Shown: positions 7,629 to 15,160, counted from the stretch's first letter. The stretch: 25,129 nucleotides of DNA from a virus (IMGVR_UViG_3300006916_000350:1-25129), one strand, 5' to 3'. Numbers and translations: made by a program. The notes: generated by a model from the letters alone, not told the origin.

Positions 7629-9554
7629 ATGGCATTTCAAGTTTCACCAGGTGTTCTCGTACAAGAGAGGGATTTAACAAACGTAATCCCAGCAGTGGCA
7701 ACTACGATCGGTGCCGTTGCAGGACAATTCAATCAAGGACCTATGGACGAAGTTACGTCTATTAGTTCGGAGAAAGAATTAGTAGAAACGTTTGGTAAAC
7801 CTGACTCTACAAACTTTGAATTTTGGTTTAGTGCTGCAAGTTTCTTGCAATACTCATCAAGTTTAAGGGTAGTACGAGCTGCAAACACTTCAAGTGTTAA
7901 CGCTGTTGTATCTGGATCAGCATTAAGAATTAAGAACACAGATCATTATCAAAACGGTGACGGAAGTACAGGACCTTATAACGATGGTTCGGCTAACGTT
8001 GGCGAATGGGCTGCAAGAACAGCAGGCGCATGGGGTAATAACTTAAAAGTTTCAGTATGTCCGAGTGCAACGGCATATGAAACAGTAAATAAAACAACAA
8101 CAAATGACGCTTCAACAGCAGTTGGAGATACAACTATCGTATTAACTTCAGGAACTGATTTTAATGTAGGTGATATTGTAAACTTCGGCGAGTCAGGTGG
8201 ACATGAATATAGAGTTACAGATGTTTCAACAGACACTTTAACTTTTGTAAGACATCCATCAGGCACAGGCGGACTACACACAGCTGTTGCAAACGGTTCA
8301 CAAGTAAGAAGAAGATGGCAATACTACGATCTAGTAGATAAAGCGCCAGGAACATCAACATACGCTTCTAATAGAAGTGGTGTAAATGACGAAATGCACA
8401 TAGTAGTCGTTGATGAAGACGGTGGTATTACAGGTACTGCTGGTGAAGTTTTAGAAGTTTATGATTCAGTATCAAAAGGATCAGACGCTAAAACAGCACA
8501 AGGCGATACTAACTACTACGTTGACGTACTTTACAACCAATCAGAATACATCTATTGGATGGATCACGTTGCGACAGGAACAAATTGGGGTAGTGCAGTT
8601 GCAGGAATAACATTTACTGCTCTGTCAGCACCTTTTACTAGATCACTTATAGATGGTGCAGATGGTTCAACAGTAAGTACTGCTGAATTAAAAGCTGCTT
8701 ACGAAAAATACAATGACGCTGATACTGTAGATGTTAACTTAATCATCGCTGGTAAAGGTGACGCTACACACATTGATAACTTAATTACAATCGCTGAAAA
8801 CAGAAAAGACGCAATAGTATTTGTTTCTCCTGAAAGAACGGATGTAGTTAATGTTTCAAATAGTACTACTCAAACAACTAACGTAAAAAGTTTCTTTGAC
8901 AGTATTAGATCATCATCATACGTTGTATTTGATAGTGGTTACAAATATACATACGACAAATATAATGACGTATTCAGATATGTTCCTTTAAATGGTGACA
9001 TTGCTGGATTAGCTGCAAGAACAGACTTAATCGCAGACTCATGGTTCTCACCTGCTGGTTTCAACAGAGGAGTAATTAGAGGTGCAGTTAAACTTGCTTA
9101 CAATCCAACACAAGGACAAAGAGATGAATTGTACAGAGCGAGAGTAAACCCAGTTGTAACATTACCAGGACAAGGTACTTTATTGTTTGGTGATAAAACT
9201 GGATTATCAACGCCGAGTGCTTTTGATAGAATAAACGTAAGAAGATTGTTTATTACTTTGGAGAAGGCAATATCAACAGCTTCTAAATTTCAACTATTTG
9301 AATTTAATGACGAGTTTACAAGAGCTCAATTTAGAAACATAGTTGAACCATTCCTAAGAGATGTACAAGGTAGAAGGGGTGTTACAGACTTTAGAGTAGT
9401 TTGTGATTCTTCTAATAACACTGCTAATGTCATTGATAGTAATGAGTTTAGAGCTGATATATTTGTTAAACCAAATAGATCAATCAACTTTATACAACTA
9501 CAATTCGTTGCGACACGATCAGGCGCCGCATTTGAAGAAGTGGTAGGAGGATAA
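7629..9554 (+). CDS. gp18: Contractile tail sheath protein gp18
   Basis: A 641-residue homologue of T4 gp18 (659 residues), the contractile sheath subunit whose conformational change drives the tube through the host envelope. The N-terminus (VSPGVLVQERDLTNV, then AVAGQFNQGP) is the conserved sheath start. The C-terminal region carries the conserved sheath core, including RRLFITLEKAISTASKFQLF (about 536-555), FRNIVEPFLRDVQGRRGVTDF (about 575-595) and the final FVKPNRSINFIQLQFVATR. The middle (about 150-350) is the variable surface-exposed part. The start ATG follows a strong AGAGGAGA. It is preceded by a late promoter and followed four bases later by the tube gene, so sheath and tube are co-expressed as in T4. 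Confidence 0.97.
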   Translation: MAFQVSPGVLVQERDLTNVIPAVATTIGAVAGQFNQGPMDEVTSISSEKELVETFGKPDSTNFEFWFSAASFLQYSSSLRVVRAANTSSVNAVVSGSALRIKNTDHYQNGDGSTGPYNDGSANVGEWAARTAGAWGNNLKVSVCPSATAYETVNKTTTNDASTAVGDTTIVLTSGTDFNVGDIVNFGESGGHEYRVTDVSTDTLTFVRHPSGTGGLHTAVANGSQVRRRWQYYDLVDKAPGTSTYASNRSGVNDEMHIVVVDEDGGITGTAGEVLEVYDSVSKGSDAKTAQGDTNYYVDVLYNQSEYIYWMDHVATGTNWGSAVAGITFTALSAPFTRSLIDGADGSTVSTAELKAAYEKYNDADTVDVNLIIAGKGDATHIDNLITIAENRKDAIVFVSPERTDVVNVSNSTTQTTNVKSFFDSIRSSSYVVFDSGYKYTYDKYNDVFRYVPLNGDIAGLAARTDLIADSWFSPAGFNRGVIRGAVKLAYNPTQGQRDELYRARVNPVVTLPGQGTLLFGDKTGLSTPSAFDRINVRRLFITLEKAISTASKFQLFEFNDEFTRAQFRNIVEPFLRDVQGRRGVTDFRVVCDSSNNTANVIDSNEFRADIFVKPNRSINFIQLQFVATRSGAAFEEVVGG

Positions 9555-9558
9555 ACAC

Positions 9559-10086
9559 ATGCCAAATATAAATGACTTTAAAGCTAAGTTAAGAGGCGGT
9601 GGAGCTCGTGCCAATCAGTTTAGAGTAACAATGCCTTTTCCTGGTTTTGCTGCTGTAGGTGGTGAAACAGAAACTATGAGTTTCTTAACTACATCTACAT
9701 CTTTACCAGGAATGACTGTAACGGAAGTTGCAATACCATTTAGAGGTAGGGAGTTATATGTTGCAGGTGATAGAACATTTGCTACATGGACTACAACTAT
9801 TCTAAATGATACTAACTTCTTAATACGTAACGCTTACGAAAGATGGTTAAACGGTATCAACAATATGTCAGATAACGAGGGGTTAGTAAATCCTGTTGAT
9901 TATCAAGTTGACGCATTTGTAGATCAGTTAGACCGAAATGGTAACGTGATTAAATCATACACATTCAGAGGAATGTTTCCAACAACTCTGGATGATATTG
10001 CTCTATCGTATAGTGATAACAACTCCGTAGAGAGTTTTACTGCTACACATAGATACCAATACTTTGAAACAAACACTACTACTTAA
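9559..10086 (+). CDS. gp19: Tail tube protein gp19
   Basis: A 175-residue homologue of T4 gp19 (163 residues), whose hexameric rings stack to form the inner tail tube. The family pattern is clear: an N-terminal FKAKLRGGGARANQFRVTMPFP, a TSTSLPGMTVTEVAIPFRGREL segment, RNAYERWLNGIN, and a C-terminal TFRGMFPTTLDDIALSY followed by a hydrophobic/aromatic strand ending in HRYQYFE. The start ATG follows GGAGGATAAACAC (ribosome binding site GGAGG overlapping the end of gp18). It is transcribed with gp18; a separate late-promoter-like box follows its stop. A second tube-fold protein is encoded at 16895-17521. Confidence 0.96.
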   Translation: MPNINDFKAKLRGGGARANQFRVTMPFPGFAAVGGETETMSFLTTSTSLPGMTVTEVAIPFRGRELYVAGDRTFATWTTTILNDTNFLIRNAYERWLNGINNMSDNEGLVNPVDYQVDAFVDQLDRNGNVIKSYTFRGMFPTTLDDIALSYSDNNSVESFTATHRYQYFETNTTT

Positions 10087-10092
10087 TACCGT

Positions 10093-10100
10093 TATAAGTA
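10093..10100 (+). promoter_or_regulatory. Late-promoter variant TATAAGTA upstream of gp20
   Basis: A one-base variant (A to G at position 6) of the late element, seven bases after the gp19 stop and 26 bases before the gp20 ATG. With T4 geometry the start would be near 10106, leaving a leader of about 21 bases with the AGGAGA ribosome binding site at 10112-10117. The position matches the other late promoters. The departure from consensus suggests a weaker promoter, which would suit a portal needed in only twelve copies per head. Confidence 0.6.
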
Positions 10101-10126
10101 TTAATAGTAATAGGAGAAATTAAATT

Positions 10127-11716
10127 ATGGCTGAACTGTTTGGGTTTAAGATAGAGCGTTTAAAAGACGCTACAACCGATCCAAGACAAAATATAGTTCC
10201 ACCTCAAGCGGAAGACGGTACACAAACCGTCCCCGCTGGTGGGTTTTTTGCGTCTTATGGCGGATTTGATGTAACGGCTAGAAACGAGCTAGACTTAATA
10301 AGAAGATATAGAGAAGTATCACTTCATCCCGAGTGTGACCTTGCAATAGAGGATATCATATCTGAAGCAATCGTATCAAATGAAAATCAACAATCTGTAC
10401 AATTAGATTTAAGTAAAATTGAGTACAGCGAATCTATCAAAAAGAAAATAAGAGAATCATTCCATGAAGTATTAAAGTTATTAAACTTTGATATAAAAGG
10501 CCACGACATCTTTAGAAGATGGTACGTAGATGGTAGATTATACTATCATAAAATTATAGACAAAGATAGTCCTAGGCTAGGAATTACAGAATTAAGATAT
10601 ATAGACCCTCGGAAAATCAAAAAGATTAGAGAGGTTAGAAAGCAAAGAACAGATGGTATGCCTTCTTCATTTGCTTTTGAAAACAAATTCCAAGAATATT
10701 ATATATTCAACGAAAGAGGAATACACCCGACTGCTACATCTAACGCAGGTGGGTTAAGAATAGCACCAGATGCTATTTCGTTTTGTCCGTCTGGTTTAAT
10801 AGATCAGCAGGCAAATCAAGTTTTATCTTATTTACACAAGGCAATTAAACCTGTCAATCAATTAAGAATGATTGAAGACGCTGTTGTAATATACAGAATT
10901 GCTCGTGCACCAGAAAGAAGAATATTCTATATTGATGTAGGTAACTTACCTAAAATTAAGGCTGAACAATATTTAAGAGATGTTATGGCTAGATATAGAA
11001 ACAAACTTGTATATGACGCAAGTACAGGTGAAATTAAAGACGATAGAAATCAGATGAGTATGTTAGAAGACTTTTGGTTACCTCGTAGAGAAGGTGGGAG
11101 AGGAACTGAAATTACTACATTACCTGGTGGTCAAAACTTAGGTGAAATACAAGATATAGAATACTTCCAAAAGAAACTATATCGTTCTCTTAATATACCA
11201 ATTAGTAGATTAGAAGGTGGTCAAGGATTTAATCTAGGTCGTGCAGCTGAAATTAGTAGAGATGAAGTTAAGTTTACTAAATTTGTAGGCAGACTACGTA
11301 AAAAATTCTGTATGCTTTTCCATGATCTATTAAAAACACAATTAATATTAAAAGGTGTTATTGCTCCAGAAGAATGGGACAGTATGCAAGGCGATATTAC
11401 ATATTCTTTCTTACAAGATGGTTACTTTGCTGAATTAAAACACAGCGAAATGATGAGAGAAAGAGTTATGCTCGCTCAACAACTAGAAGGGTATGTTGGT
11501 AGATATTTCTCTAATGAGTATATACGAACCAAGATATTAAAACAAAATGAAACAGAAATTGATGAAATTGATAAACAAATTAAAGAAGAAGGTTCTGAAG
11601 GACAAGCCGAAGAAGTCCCAGCCATCACGCCTAAAAAAGAAACGAATGGCAGTAAAGAAAAAGAACCAACATTAAAACCAAAAGAAGGAGAAAAAGATGT
11701 CGGAAGAAGTAATTAG
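10127..11716 (+). CDS. gp20: Portal vertex protein gp20
   Basis: A 529-residue homologue of T4 gp20 (524 residues), the dodecameric portal through which DNA is packaged and which nucleates prohead assembly. Conserved family segments include ASYGGFDVTARNELDLIRRYRE (about 44-65), HPECDLAIEDIISEAIV (about 68-84), RIARAPERRIFYIDVGNLPK (about 257-276), and the LPGGQNLGEIQDIEYFQKKLYRSLNIPISRLE region (about 333-364). The last 45 residues are Lys/Glu-rich and low complexity, probably disordered. The start follows AGGAGA. Its 3' end overlaps a small gene in another frame by 20 bases. This is the classic T4-like phylogenetic marker gene. Confidence 0.97.
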   Translation: MAELFGFKIERLKDATTDPRQNIVPPQAEDGTQTVPAGGFFASYGGFDVTARNELDLIRRYREVSLHPECDLAIEDIISEAIVSNENQQSVQLDLSKIEYSESIKKKIRESFHEVLKLLNFDIKGHDIFRRWYVDGRLYYHKIIDKDSPRLGITELRYIDPRKIKKIREVRKQRTDGMPSSFAFENKFQEYYIFNERGIHPTATSNAGGLRIAPDAISFCPSGLIDQQANQVLSYLHKAIKPVNQLRMIEDAVVIYRIARAPERRIFYIDVGNLPKIKAEQYLRDVMARYRNKLVYDASTGEIKDDRNQMSMLEDFWLPRREGGRGTEITTLPGGQNLGEIQDIEYFQKKLYRSLNIPISRLEGGQGFNLGRAAEISRDEVKFTKFVGRLRKKFCMLFHDLLKTQLILKGVIAPEEWDSMQGDITYSFLQDGYFAELKHSEMMRERVMLAQQLEGYVGRYFSNEYIRTKILKQNETEIDEIDKQIKEEGSEGQAEEVPAITPKKETNGSKEKEPTLKPKEGEKDVGRSN

Positions 11717-11855
11717 ATATGGTGCTGGTGGCGTTCCTTACGTAAAGAAAACAGAAGCACCTAAGGAAGAAGTTAAAGAAGAAGTAATATCTGAAATTTT
11801 AACAAAGAATCCTAACAAAGAAAAAAAATCTGAAACTACTAAAGAAAAAAAGTAA
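11697..11855 (+). CDS. Small Lys/Glu-rich hypothetical protein overlapping the portal gene
   Basis: A 52-residue frame starting at ATG 11697 inside the last codons of gp20 and ending with TAA at 11853-11855. A good ribosome binding site, AGGAG at 11686-11690, lies six bases before the ATG, which supports a genuine start. The N-terminal half (EVIRYGAGGVPYVKK) has mixed composition, and the C-terminal half is almost entirely Lys, Glu and Thr. It sits where T4 has the small prohead-core genes after gp20, and it resembles the gp20 tail and gp22 in charge composition. It is therefore a candidate prohead-core or assembly peptide, by inference only. Without it the 157 bases between gp20 and the gp67-like gene would be unexplained. 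Confidence 0.6.
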   Translation: MSEEVIRYGAGGVPYVKKTEAPKEEVKEEVISEILTKNPNKEKKSETTKEKK

Positions 11856-11860
11856 TAGGA

Positions 11861-11868
11861 GATAAATA
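11861..11868 (+). promoter_or_regulatory. Possible weak late promoter GATAAATA before the gp67-like gene
   Basis: A one-base variant of the late element that begins exactly 13 bases before the ATG at 11874. It overlaps the ribosome binding site AGGAGA (11857-11862), so the match may be partly accidental. If active with T4 geometry, the transcript would start at the ATG itself. Listed because two other GATAAATA copies (16882 and 21480) have the same spacing. Confidence 0.3.
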
Positions 11869-11873
11869 ATATT

Positions 11874-12128
11874 ATGAGTAAAGAAAATTTAAACAAGTTT
11901 GTTAATTCACTACAACAAGGTGACGCTAAACAGGCAGGAGATGACTTAAAAAATGCTCTTGCAGATAAAGTTAGTGCAGCCTTAGATGACGCTAAAGTTG
12001 ATGTGGCAAAGTCAGTATTTACAGGACAACAAGGCGCAGACGCTCCAGAAGCGAATGTGTTTAGTGGTAATGATATAAGTGCTGAAACTCCTGCACCAGA
12101 GGTAGCTAGTGATGAAGTGGCTCAGTAA
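11874..12128 (+). CDS. gp67: Prohead core protein, gp67-like
   Basis: An 84-residue protein in the position of T4 gene 67 (80 residues), a small acidic component of the internal scaffold that is degraded by the gp21 protease during head maturation. The N-terminal half is a predicted amphipathic helix (LNKFVNSLQQGDAKQAGDDLKNALADKVSAALDDAKVD in two heptad-like stretches, residues 5-42) of the type seen in gp67 proteins of marine T4-like phages. The C-terminal half is acidic and Ala/Pro-rich. The start ATG follows AGGAGA with a 12-base spacer, somewhat long. Its 3' end overlaps the next gene. Assignment is by gene order, size, helix pattern and charge. Confidence 0.75.
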   Translation: MSKENLNKFVNSLQQGDAKQAGDDLKNALADKVSAALDDAKVDVAKSVFTGQQGADAPEANVFSGNDISAETPAPEVASDEVAQ

Positions 12129-12366
12129 TTTTATCAAAGATAATATAACTGAAGGCAACGATTATAAGCGTACTAGACAGTACAACAAACTCACGCCTAA
12201 AATGAAGCGTGCTGTAGATATGATATTCAGAGCTGCTGATAAAGACGCAGATGTAATATCTAATTTTGAAAAAAATGTCAATACAGCTGCAAAACAATTT
12301 GGTGTAAGTAAACAAGATTTAATGACGTATTTTGATAAAGAAACGTTAACAATTTTAAGGAGATAG
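12109..12366 (+). CDS. Small basic hypothetical protein, candidate prohead-core component in the gp68 position
   Basis: An 85-residue reading if initiated at GTG 12109, or 84 if initiated at the adjacent ATG 12112, which I consider the likelier start. It overlaps the end of the gp67-like gene by up to 20 bases, implying translational coupling. The N-terminus (MKWLSNFIKDNITEG) is amphipathic, and the remainder is helical and charged, with a C-terminal segment (AAKQFGVSKQDLMTYFDKETLTIL, shown in two parts: about 61-72 and 73-83) that resembles a small helical domain. T4 gene 68, another prohead-core gene, occupies this position, but I cannot confirm homology by eye. No catalytic motif is seen. 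AAGGAG at its 3' end serves the next gene. Confidence 0.7.
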   Translation: MMKWLSNFIKDNITEGNDYKRTRQYNKLTPKMKRAVDMIFRAADKDADVISNFEKNVNTAAKQFGVSKQDLMTYFDKETLTILRR

Positions 12367-12368
12367 AA

Positions 12369-12620
12369 ATGGGAACATTTATAATAAAAGGAACCGCTAT
12401 TGAAGGTACATTGACTGATAATTCAATCGACAATTCACCTTTTGTAAGAGTAGTTGCTACTGCTGCTACAAATACTATTACAGTAAAAGATGGCAGTACT
12501 ACTTTAGGTACAACTTTATTACATTCTGCTGGCGATGAAATTACGATAGAAAAACATCCTAAACATACAATTTCATCAAGTGATGATATAAGTGCTACTG
12601 CTGTAGGCGTAGGACACTAA
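12369..12620 (+). CDS. Small beta-rich hypothetical protein, possible virion or decoration protein
   Basis: An 83-residue protein, start ATG 12369 behind AAGGAGATAGAA, two bases after the upstream stop and one base before the downstream ATG. It has alternating beta-type composition (FVRVVATAATNTITVKDG, then GDEITIEKHPKHTI) and no signal peptide, cysteine or catalytic motif. Its pattern loosely resembles the fragment at 1-165. T4 has nothing equivalent between gene 68 and gene 21, so this is an insertion relative to T4. Its place in a late head-gene operon suggests a virion protein, such as a capsid decoration or trimeric surface protein, but that is inference. Confidence 0.7.
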   Translation: MGTFIIKGTAIEGTLTDNSIDNSPFVRVVATAATNTITVKDGSTTLGTTLLHSAGDEITIEKHPKHTISSSDDISATAVGVGH

Positions 12621-12621
12621 C

Positions 12622-13014
12622 ATGGCTGATACAGTATCTACACAAACATTAACAGATACGACAGGCGTAAAGTTTGCCGTTAAGATGACTAACTTTTCTG
12701 ACGGTACAGGTGAAACTTTAGTTAAAAAAGTTGACGCTAGCGAAACAACTTTTATGACTGAAGACGGTAATCGTAAAATATCAAAAATCTTTTATTCAAT
12801 AAACACTGCTAATCCTAAATCAGCAGTTGAATTGATATGGGATGGTACAGATAATGCAACGGCAGTTTTGTTGTCTGGTCAAGGTTTTTGGGACTTACGT
12901 GCCGATGGAAACGAGATTTTAAACAACGCAACAACACCTACAGGTGATGTTTTGCTTTCTACAAAAAACTTTGCAAACGGTGATAATTATACGATTTTAG
13001 TGGTTTTCAGATAG
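12622..13014 (+). CDS. Hypothetical virion structural protein
   Basis: A 130-residue protein rich in Thr, Asn, Asp and Gly, predicted beta-structured throughout, with no signal peptide. Recognisable elements are TTGVKFAVKMTNFSDGTGE (about 14-32), VELIWDG (about 73-79) and a hydrophobic C-terminal strand ending TILVVFR. I recall similar small proteins in cyanophage and pelagiphage virion gene sets, but cannot verify this here. It starts one base after the upstream gene and ends just before the late promoter of gp21. The ribosome binding site is weak (TAGGCGTAGG at 12604-12613), so coupling to the upstream gene is likely. Role in the capsid is an inference from operon position. Confidence 0.72.
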   Translation: MADTVSTQTLTDTTGVKFAVKMTNFSDGTGETLVKKVDASETTFMTEDGNRKISKIFYSINTANPKSAVELIWDGTDNATAVLLSGQGFWDLRADGNEILNNATTPTGDVLLSTKNFANGDNYTILVVFR

Positions 13015-13021
13015 CAATTTG

Positions 13022-13029
13022 TATAAATA
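13022..13029 (+). promoter_or_regulatory. Late promoter TATAAATA upstream of gp21
   Basis: An exact late-promoter element eight bases after the stop of the preceding small gene. The predicted start near 13035 leaves a leader of about 22 bases before the gp21 ATG. The ribosome binding site is weak (GAGATAGA), so modest protease synthesis is plausible. Confidence 0.8.
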
Positions 13030-13056
13030 TTAGAGAGAAATTAGAGATAGATACAA

Positions 13057-13701
13057 ATGAAGTTAATTACCGAAGAAATATCAAACGCAGAATATATCGT
13101 AGAAGAAAAAAATGGTAAAAGAAATTATTCCATTAAAGGTATATTCATGCAATCAGACGTTAAGAATAGGAATGGAAGAATCTATCCTAAAGAAATCTTA
13201 CAAAAAGAAGTTGTAAGATACAATAGAGAGTTCATCAATAAAAGCAGAGCATTCGGCGAACTTGGTCATCCTGATGGCCCGACAGTAAATTTAGAAAGAG
13301 TTTCGCATATGATTAAGGCTTTGTATCCAGAAGGCGCAAATTTTATAGGTGAAGCACGAGTTTTAGATACCCCATATGGAAAAATAGTGAAAAGTTTAAT
13401 TGACGAGGGTGCAAAATTAGGTGTTTCAAGTAGAGGAATGGGTACACTTGCAAATGTAGGTGGTGCCAATGTAGTTAAAGACGATTTTTACCTTGCGACC
13501 GCGGCTGATATAGTCGCAGACCCAAGTGCTCCAGACGCTTTCGTAGAAGGCATTATGGAAGGCAAAGAGTGGGTTTGGAATAATGGGATTTTGAAAGAGC
13601 AAGAAGTAAACGAATTAAAGTTACAAGTAGAAAGTAAAGAGAGAATGGCAAGAGCAGAAAAGAATGCTCAAGTATTCGAATCTTTTCTTAAAAAACTGTA
13701 A
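13057..13701 (+). CDS. gp21: Prohead core maturation protease gp21
   Basis: A 214-residue homologue of T4 gp21 (212 residues), the serine protease that assembles inside the prohead and cleaves the scaffold and the major capsid precursor. Conserved elements are GIFMQSDVKNRNGRIYP (28-44), FGELGHPDGPTVNLERVSH (66-84) with the likely catalytic His71, and LGVSSRGMGTL (121-131) with the likely nucleophile Ser124 or Ser125. The C-terminus is Lys/Glu-rich and helical. Its size matches the unprocessed T4 enzyme. It has its own late promoter, and the next late promoter begins four bases after its stop. A predicted substrate site is seen in gp23 (FLSE/AA). Confidence 0.95.
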   Translation: MKLITEEISNAEYIVEEKNGKRNYSIKGIFMQSDVKNRNGRIYPKEILQKEVVRYNREFINKSRAFGELGHPDGPTVNLERVSHMIKALYPEGANFIGEARVLDTPYGKIVKSLIDEGAKLGVSSRGMGTLANVGGANVVKDDFYLATAADIVADPSAPDAFVEGIMEGKEWVWNNGILKEQEVNELKLQVESKERMARAEKNAQVFESFLKKL

Positions 13702-13704
13702 TTT

Positions 13705-13712
13705 TATAAATA
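13705..13712 (+). promoter_or_regulatory. Late promoter TATAAATA upstream of gp22
   Basis: An exact late-promoter element starting four bases after the gp21 stop. The predicted start near 13718 leaves a leader of about 69 bases, the longest of this set. The ribosome binding site TTGAGGAGATAG (13771-13782) is strong. It should drive the scaffold gene and the major capsid gene gp23, for which no separate late box is seen. Confidence 0.82.
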
Positions 13713-13786
13713 GTAATTGACTCATTCCGAGAGGATTGGTGCATTTATTTTACAACAACAAGAAAAACTATTGAGGAGATAGAACG

Positions 13787-15121
13787 ATGGCTGACAATAC
13801 TGTGGCAGATTTGCCAACAAAAAATGCAGCTCCAGCTGAACCAGCAAAGTCGTTACAGGCAACTGTACAACAAGTGATGAATAAAGCAATCACTTCACCG
13901 ACTGACGCAAAAGTAGATTTCGCACAAGGGGTTAACCACATTACAGGTGACCCACAACAAAAAAGTGCAGGTACAGCGGACGCAATGCCTACTCTCTCTG
14001 CTGAAAAAGAGCCTAAAAAAGATATTCAGGCTACTTACGAAGCTGATGAGAAAAAGGACGAAAAAGAAAAAGAAGATATGAAAGAAGCAGAACACTCTAA
14101 AGATGATGAGAAGAAAAAAGAAGATGTGAAAGAGGGTGAAATGCCAGCTGGTCTTAAAAAATACCTAGATAAAAAGGATGATAAAGAAGACGAGAAAAAA
14201 GAAGAAAAAGAAGACAAGAAAGACGTTAAAGAAGCTGAAGACAAAGAAGACGTTAAAGAATCTGAGTCAAAAGAAGATGAAAAGAAAAAAGAAGAGTCTT
14301 ATGATGACAAGAAAAAAGACGTTAAAGAAGCAGAAGAAAAAGAAGATGAAAAAGAAGTGAAAAAAGAAATGTCTGCTAAAGATAAAGTAAAAGACATGGA
14401 TATGAAAGAAGACGTTGCTGCTCTAACTGATGGTGAAGAACTATCGGAAGAGTTTAAACAAAAAGCTTCTACTATATTTGAAGCTGCTGTTAAAGCAAAA
14501 CTTGTTGAAGAAATAGAAAATTTAGAGAGCGAATACGAAACTAAGGTTAATGAGAAAGTTGAAGAAACTAAATCAGAAATCGTAGAAAAAGTTGACGCTT
14601 ACCTAAACTATGTTGTCGAGGAGTGGATGAAAGAAAACGAATTGGCAATAGAAAAAGGTTTAAGAGCTGAGATTACTGAAGATTTTATCGGTGGTCTTAA
14701 ATCTTTATTTGAATCTCACTACATCAATGTTCCACAAGAGAAGTATGATGTGATTGAGGCTCAGACTGCTGAGATAGAGAAGTTAAAAGAAGAAGTTAAC
14801 CAAACTATTGAGAAAAACGTTGAGTTAAATCAGGCAATCGGTCAACACGTAAGAGCAGATATTATCAATGATGTATCATCTGATCTTGCTGAAACTGAAT
14901 CTGAAAAACTTAAAGGTTTAGCAGAAAGTATTGAATACAAAGACGCTGACAGTTTTAGAACAAGTATAGAAACATTAAAGAATTCTTACTTCCCTAAAAC
15001 AAAAGCGAGTGATAACGAATCTAATGAAGTAGCAGAAAACAATGCTGGCTCTATGAATGAGTCAATGGCTGCATATACTGCTGCAATTAGTAAATCAAAG
15101 AAAAACCCATACGTAAAGTAA
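13787..15121 (+). CDS. gp22: Prohead scaffold core protein gp22 with long Lys/Glu-rich insertion
   Basis: A 444-residue protein in the position of T4 gp22 (269 residues), the main internal scaffold around which the prohead shell assembles. The start follows GAGGAGATAGAACG. Residues 1-80 are Ala/Lys/Pro-rich. Residues about 84-210 are almost entirely Lys, Glu and Asp, with five related motifs of the form (E/K)D(V/M)KE(A/G/S)E at 96-102, 112-118, 145-151, 154-160 and 177-183. The conserved scaffold part begins near 212 (ALTDGEELSEEFKQKASTIF, then EAAVKAKL) and continues as a long helical region to about 400. The final residues (AYTAAISKSKKNPYVK) are family-like. The extra length relative to T4 is mostly the charged block. 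Confidence 0.92.
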   Translation: MADNTVADLPTKNAAPAEPAKSLQATVQQVMNKAITSPTDAKVDFAQGVNHITGDPQQKSAGTADAMPTLSAEKEPKKDIQATYEADEKKDEKEKEDMKEAEHSKDDEKKKEDVKEGEMPAGLKKYLDKKDDKEDEKKEEKEDKKDVKEAEDKEDVKESESKEDEKKKEESYDDKKKDVKEAEEKEDEKEVKKEMSAKDKVKDMDMKEDVAALTDGEELSEEFKQKASTIFEAAVKAKLVEEIENLESEYETKVNEKVEETKSEIVEKVDAYLNYVVEEWMKENELAIEKGLRAEITEDFIGGLKSLFESHYINVPQEKYDVIEAQTAEIEKLKEEVNQTIEKNVELNQAIGQHVRADIINDVSSDLAETESEKLKGLAESIEYKDADSFRTSIETLKNSYFPKTKASDNESNEVAENNAGSMNESMAAYTAAISKSKKNPYVK

Positions 15122-15124
15122 GGG

Positions 15125-15140
15125 TTAGTTAATTAACTAA
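15125..15140. repeat. Perfect 16-bp palindrome upstream of the gp23 gene
   Basis: TTAGTTAATTAACTAA reads the same on both strands and lies just after the gp22 stop, a few bases before the gp23 ribosome binding site (AAGGAG at 15144-15149). It could form a cruciform or RNA hairpin, or bind a dimeric regulator. In such A+T-rich DNA it could also be chance. Confidence 0.6.
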
Positions 15141-15160
15141 AAAGAAGGAGAGATAGAAAA

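Noticed and set aside
12106-12315. Minus-strand frame of 69 codons opposite the 85-residue gene
   Set aside because: All neighbours are on the + strand, the product is Cys/Phe/Ile-rich without a family pattern, and it is fully antisense to a packed operon gene.
14035-14360. Minus- and alternative-frame readings rich in Ser/Phe or Lys/Arg over the scaffold gene
   Set aside because: These are composition artefacts of the GAA/AAA-rich codons that encode the Lys/Glu block of gp22.
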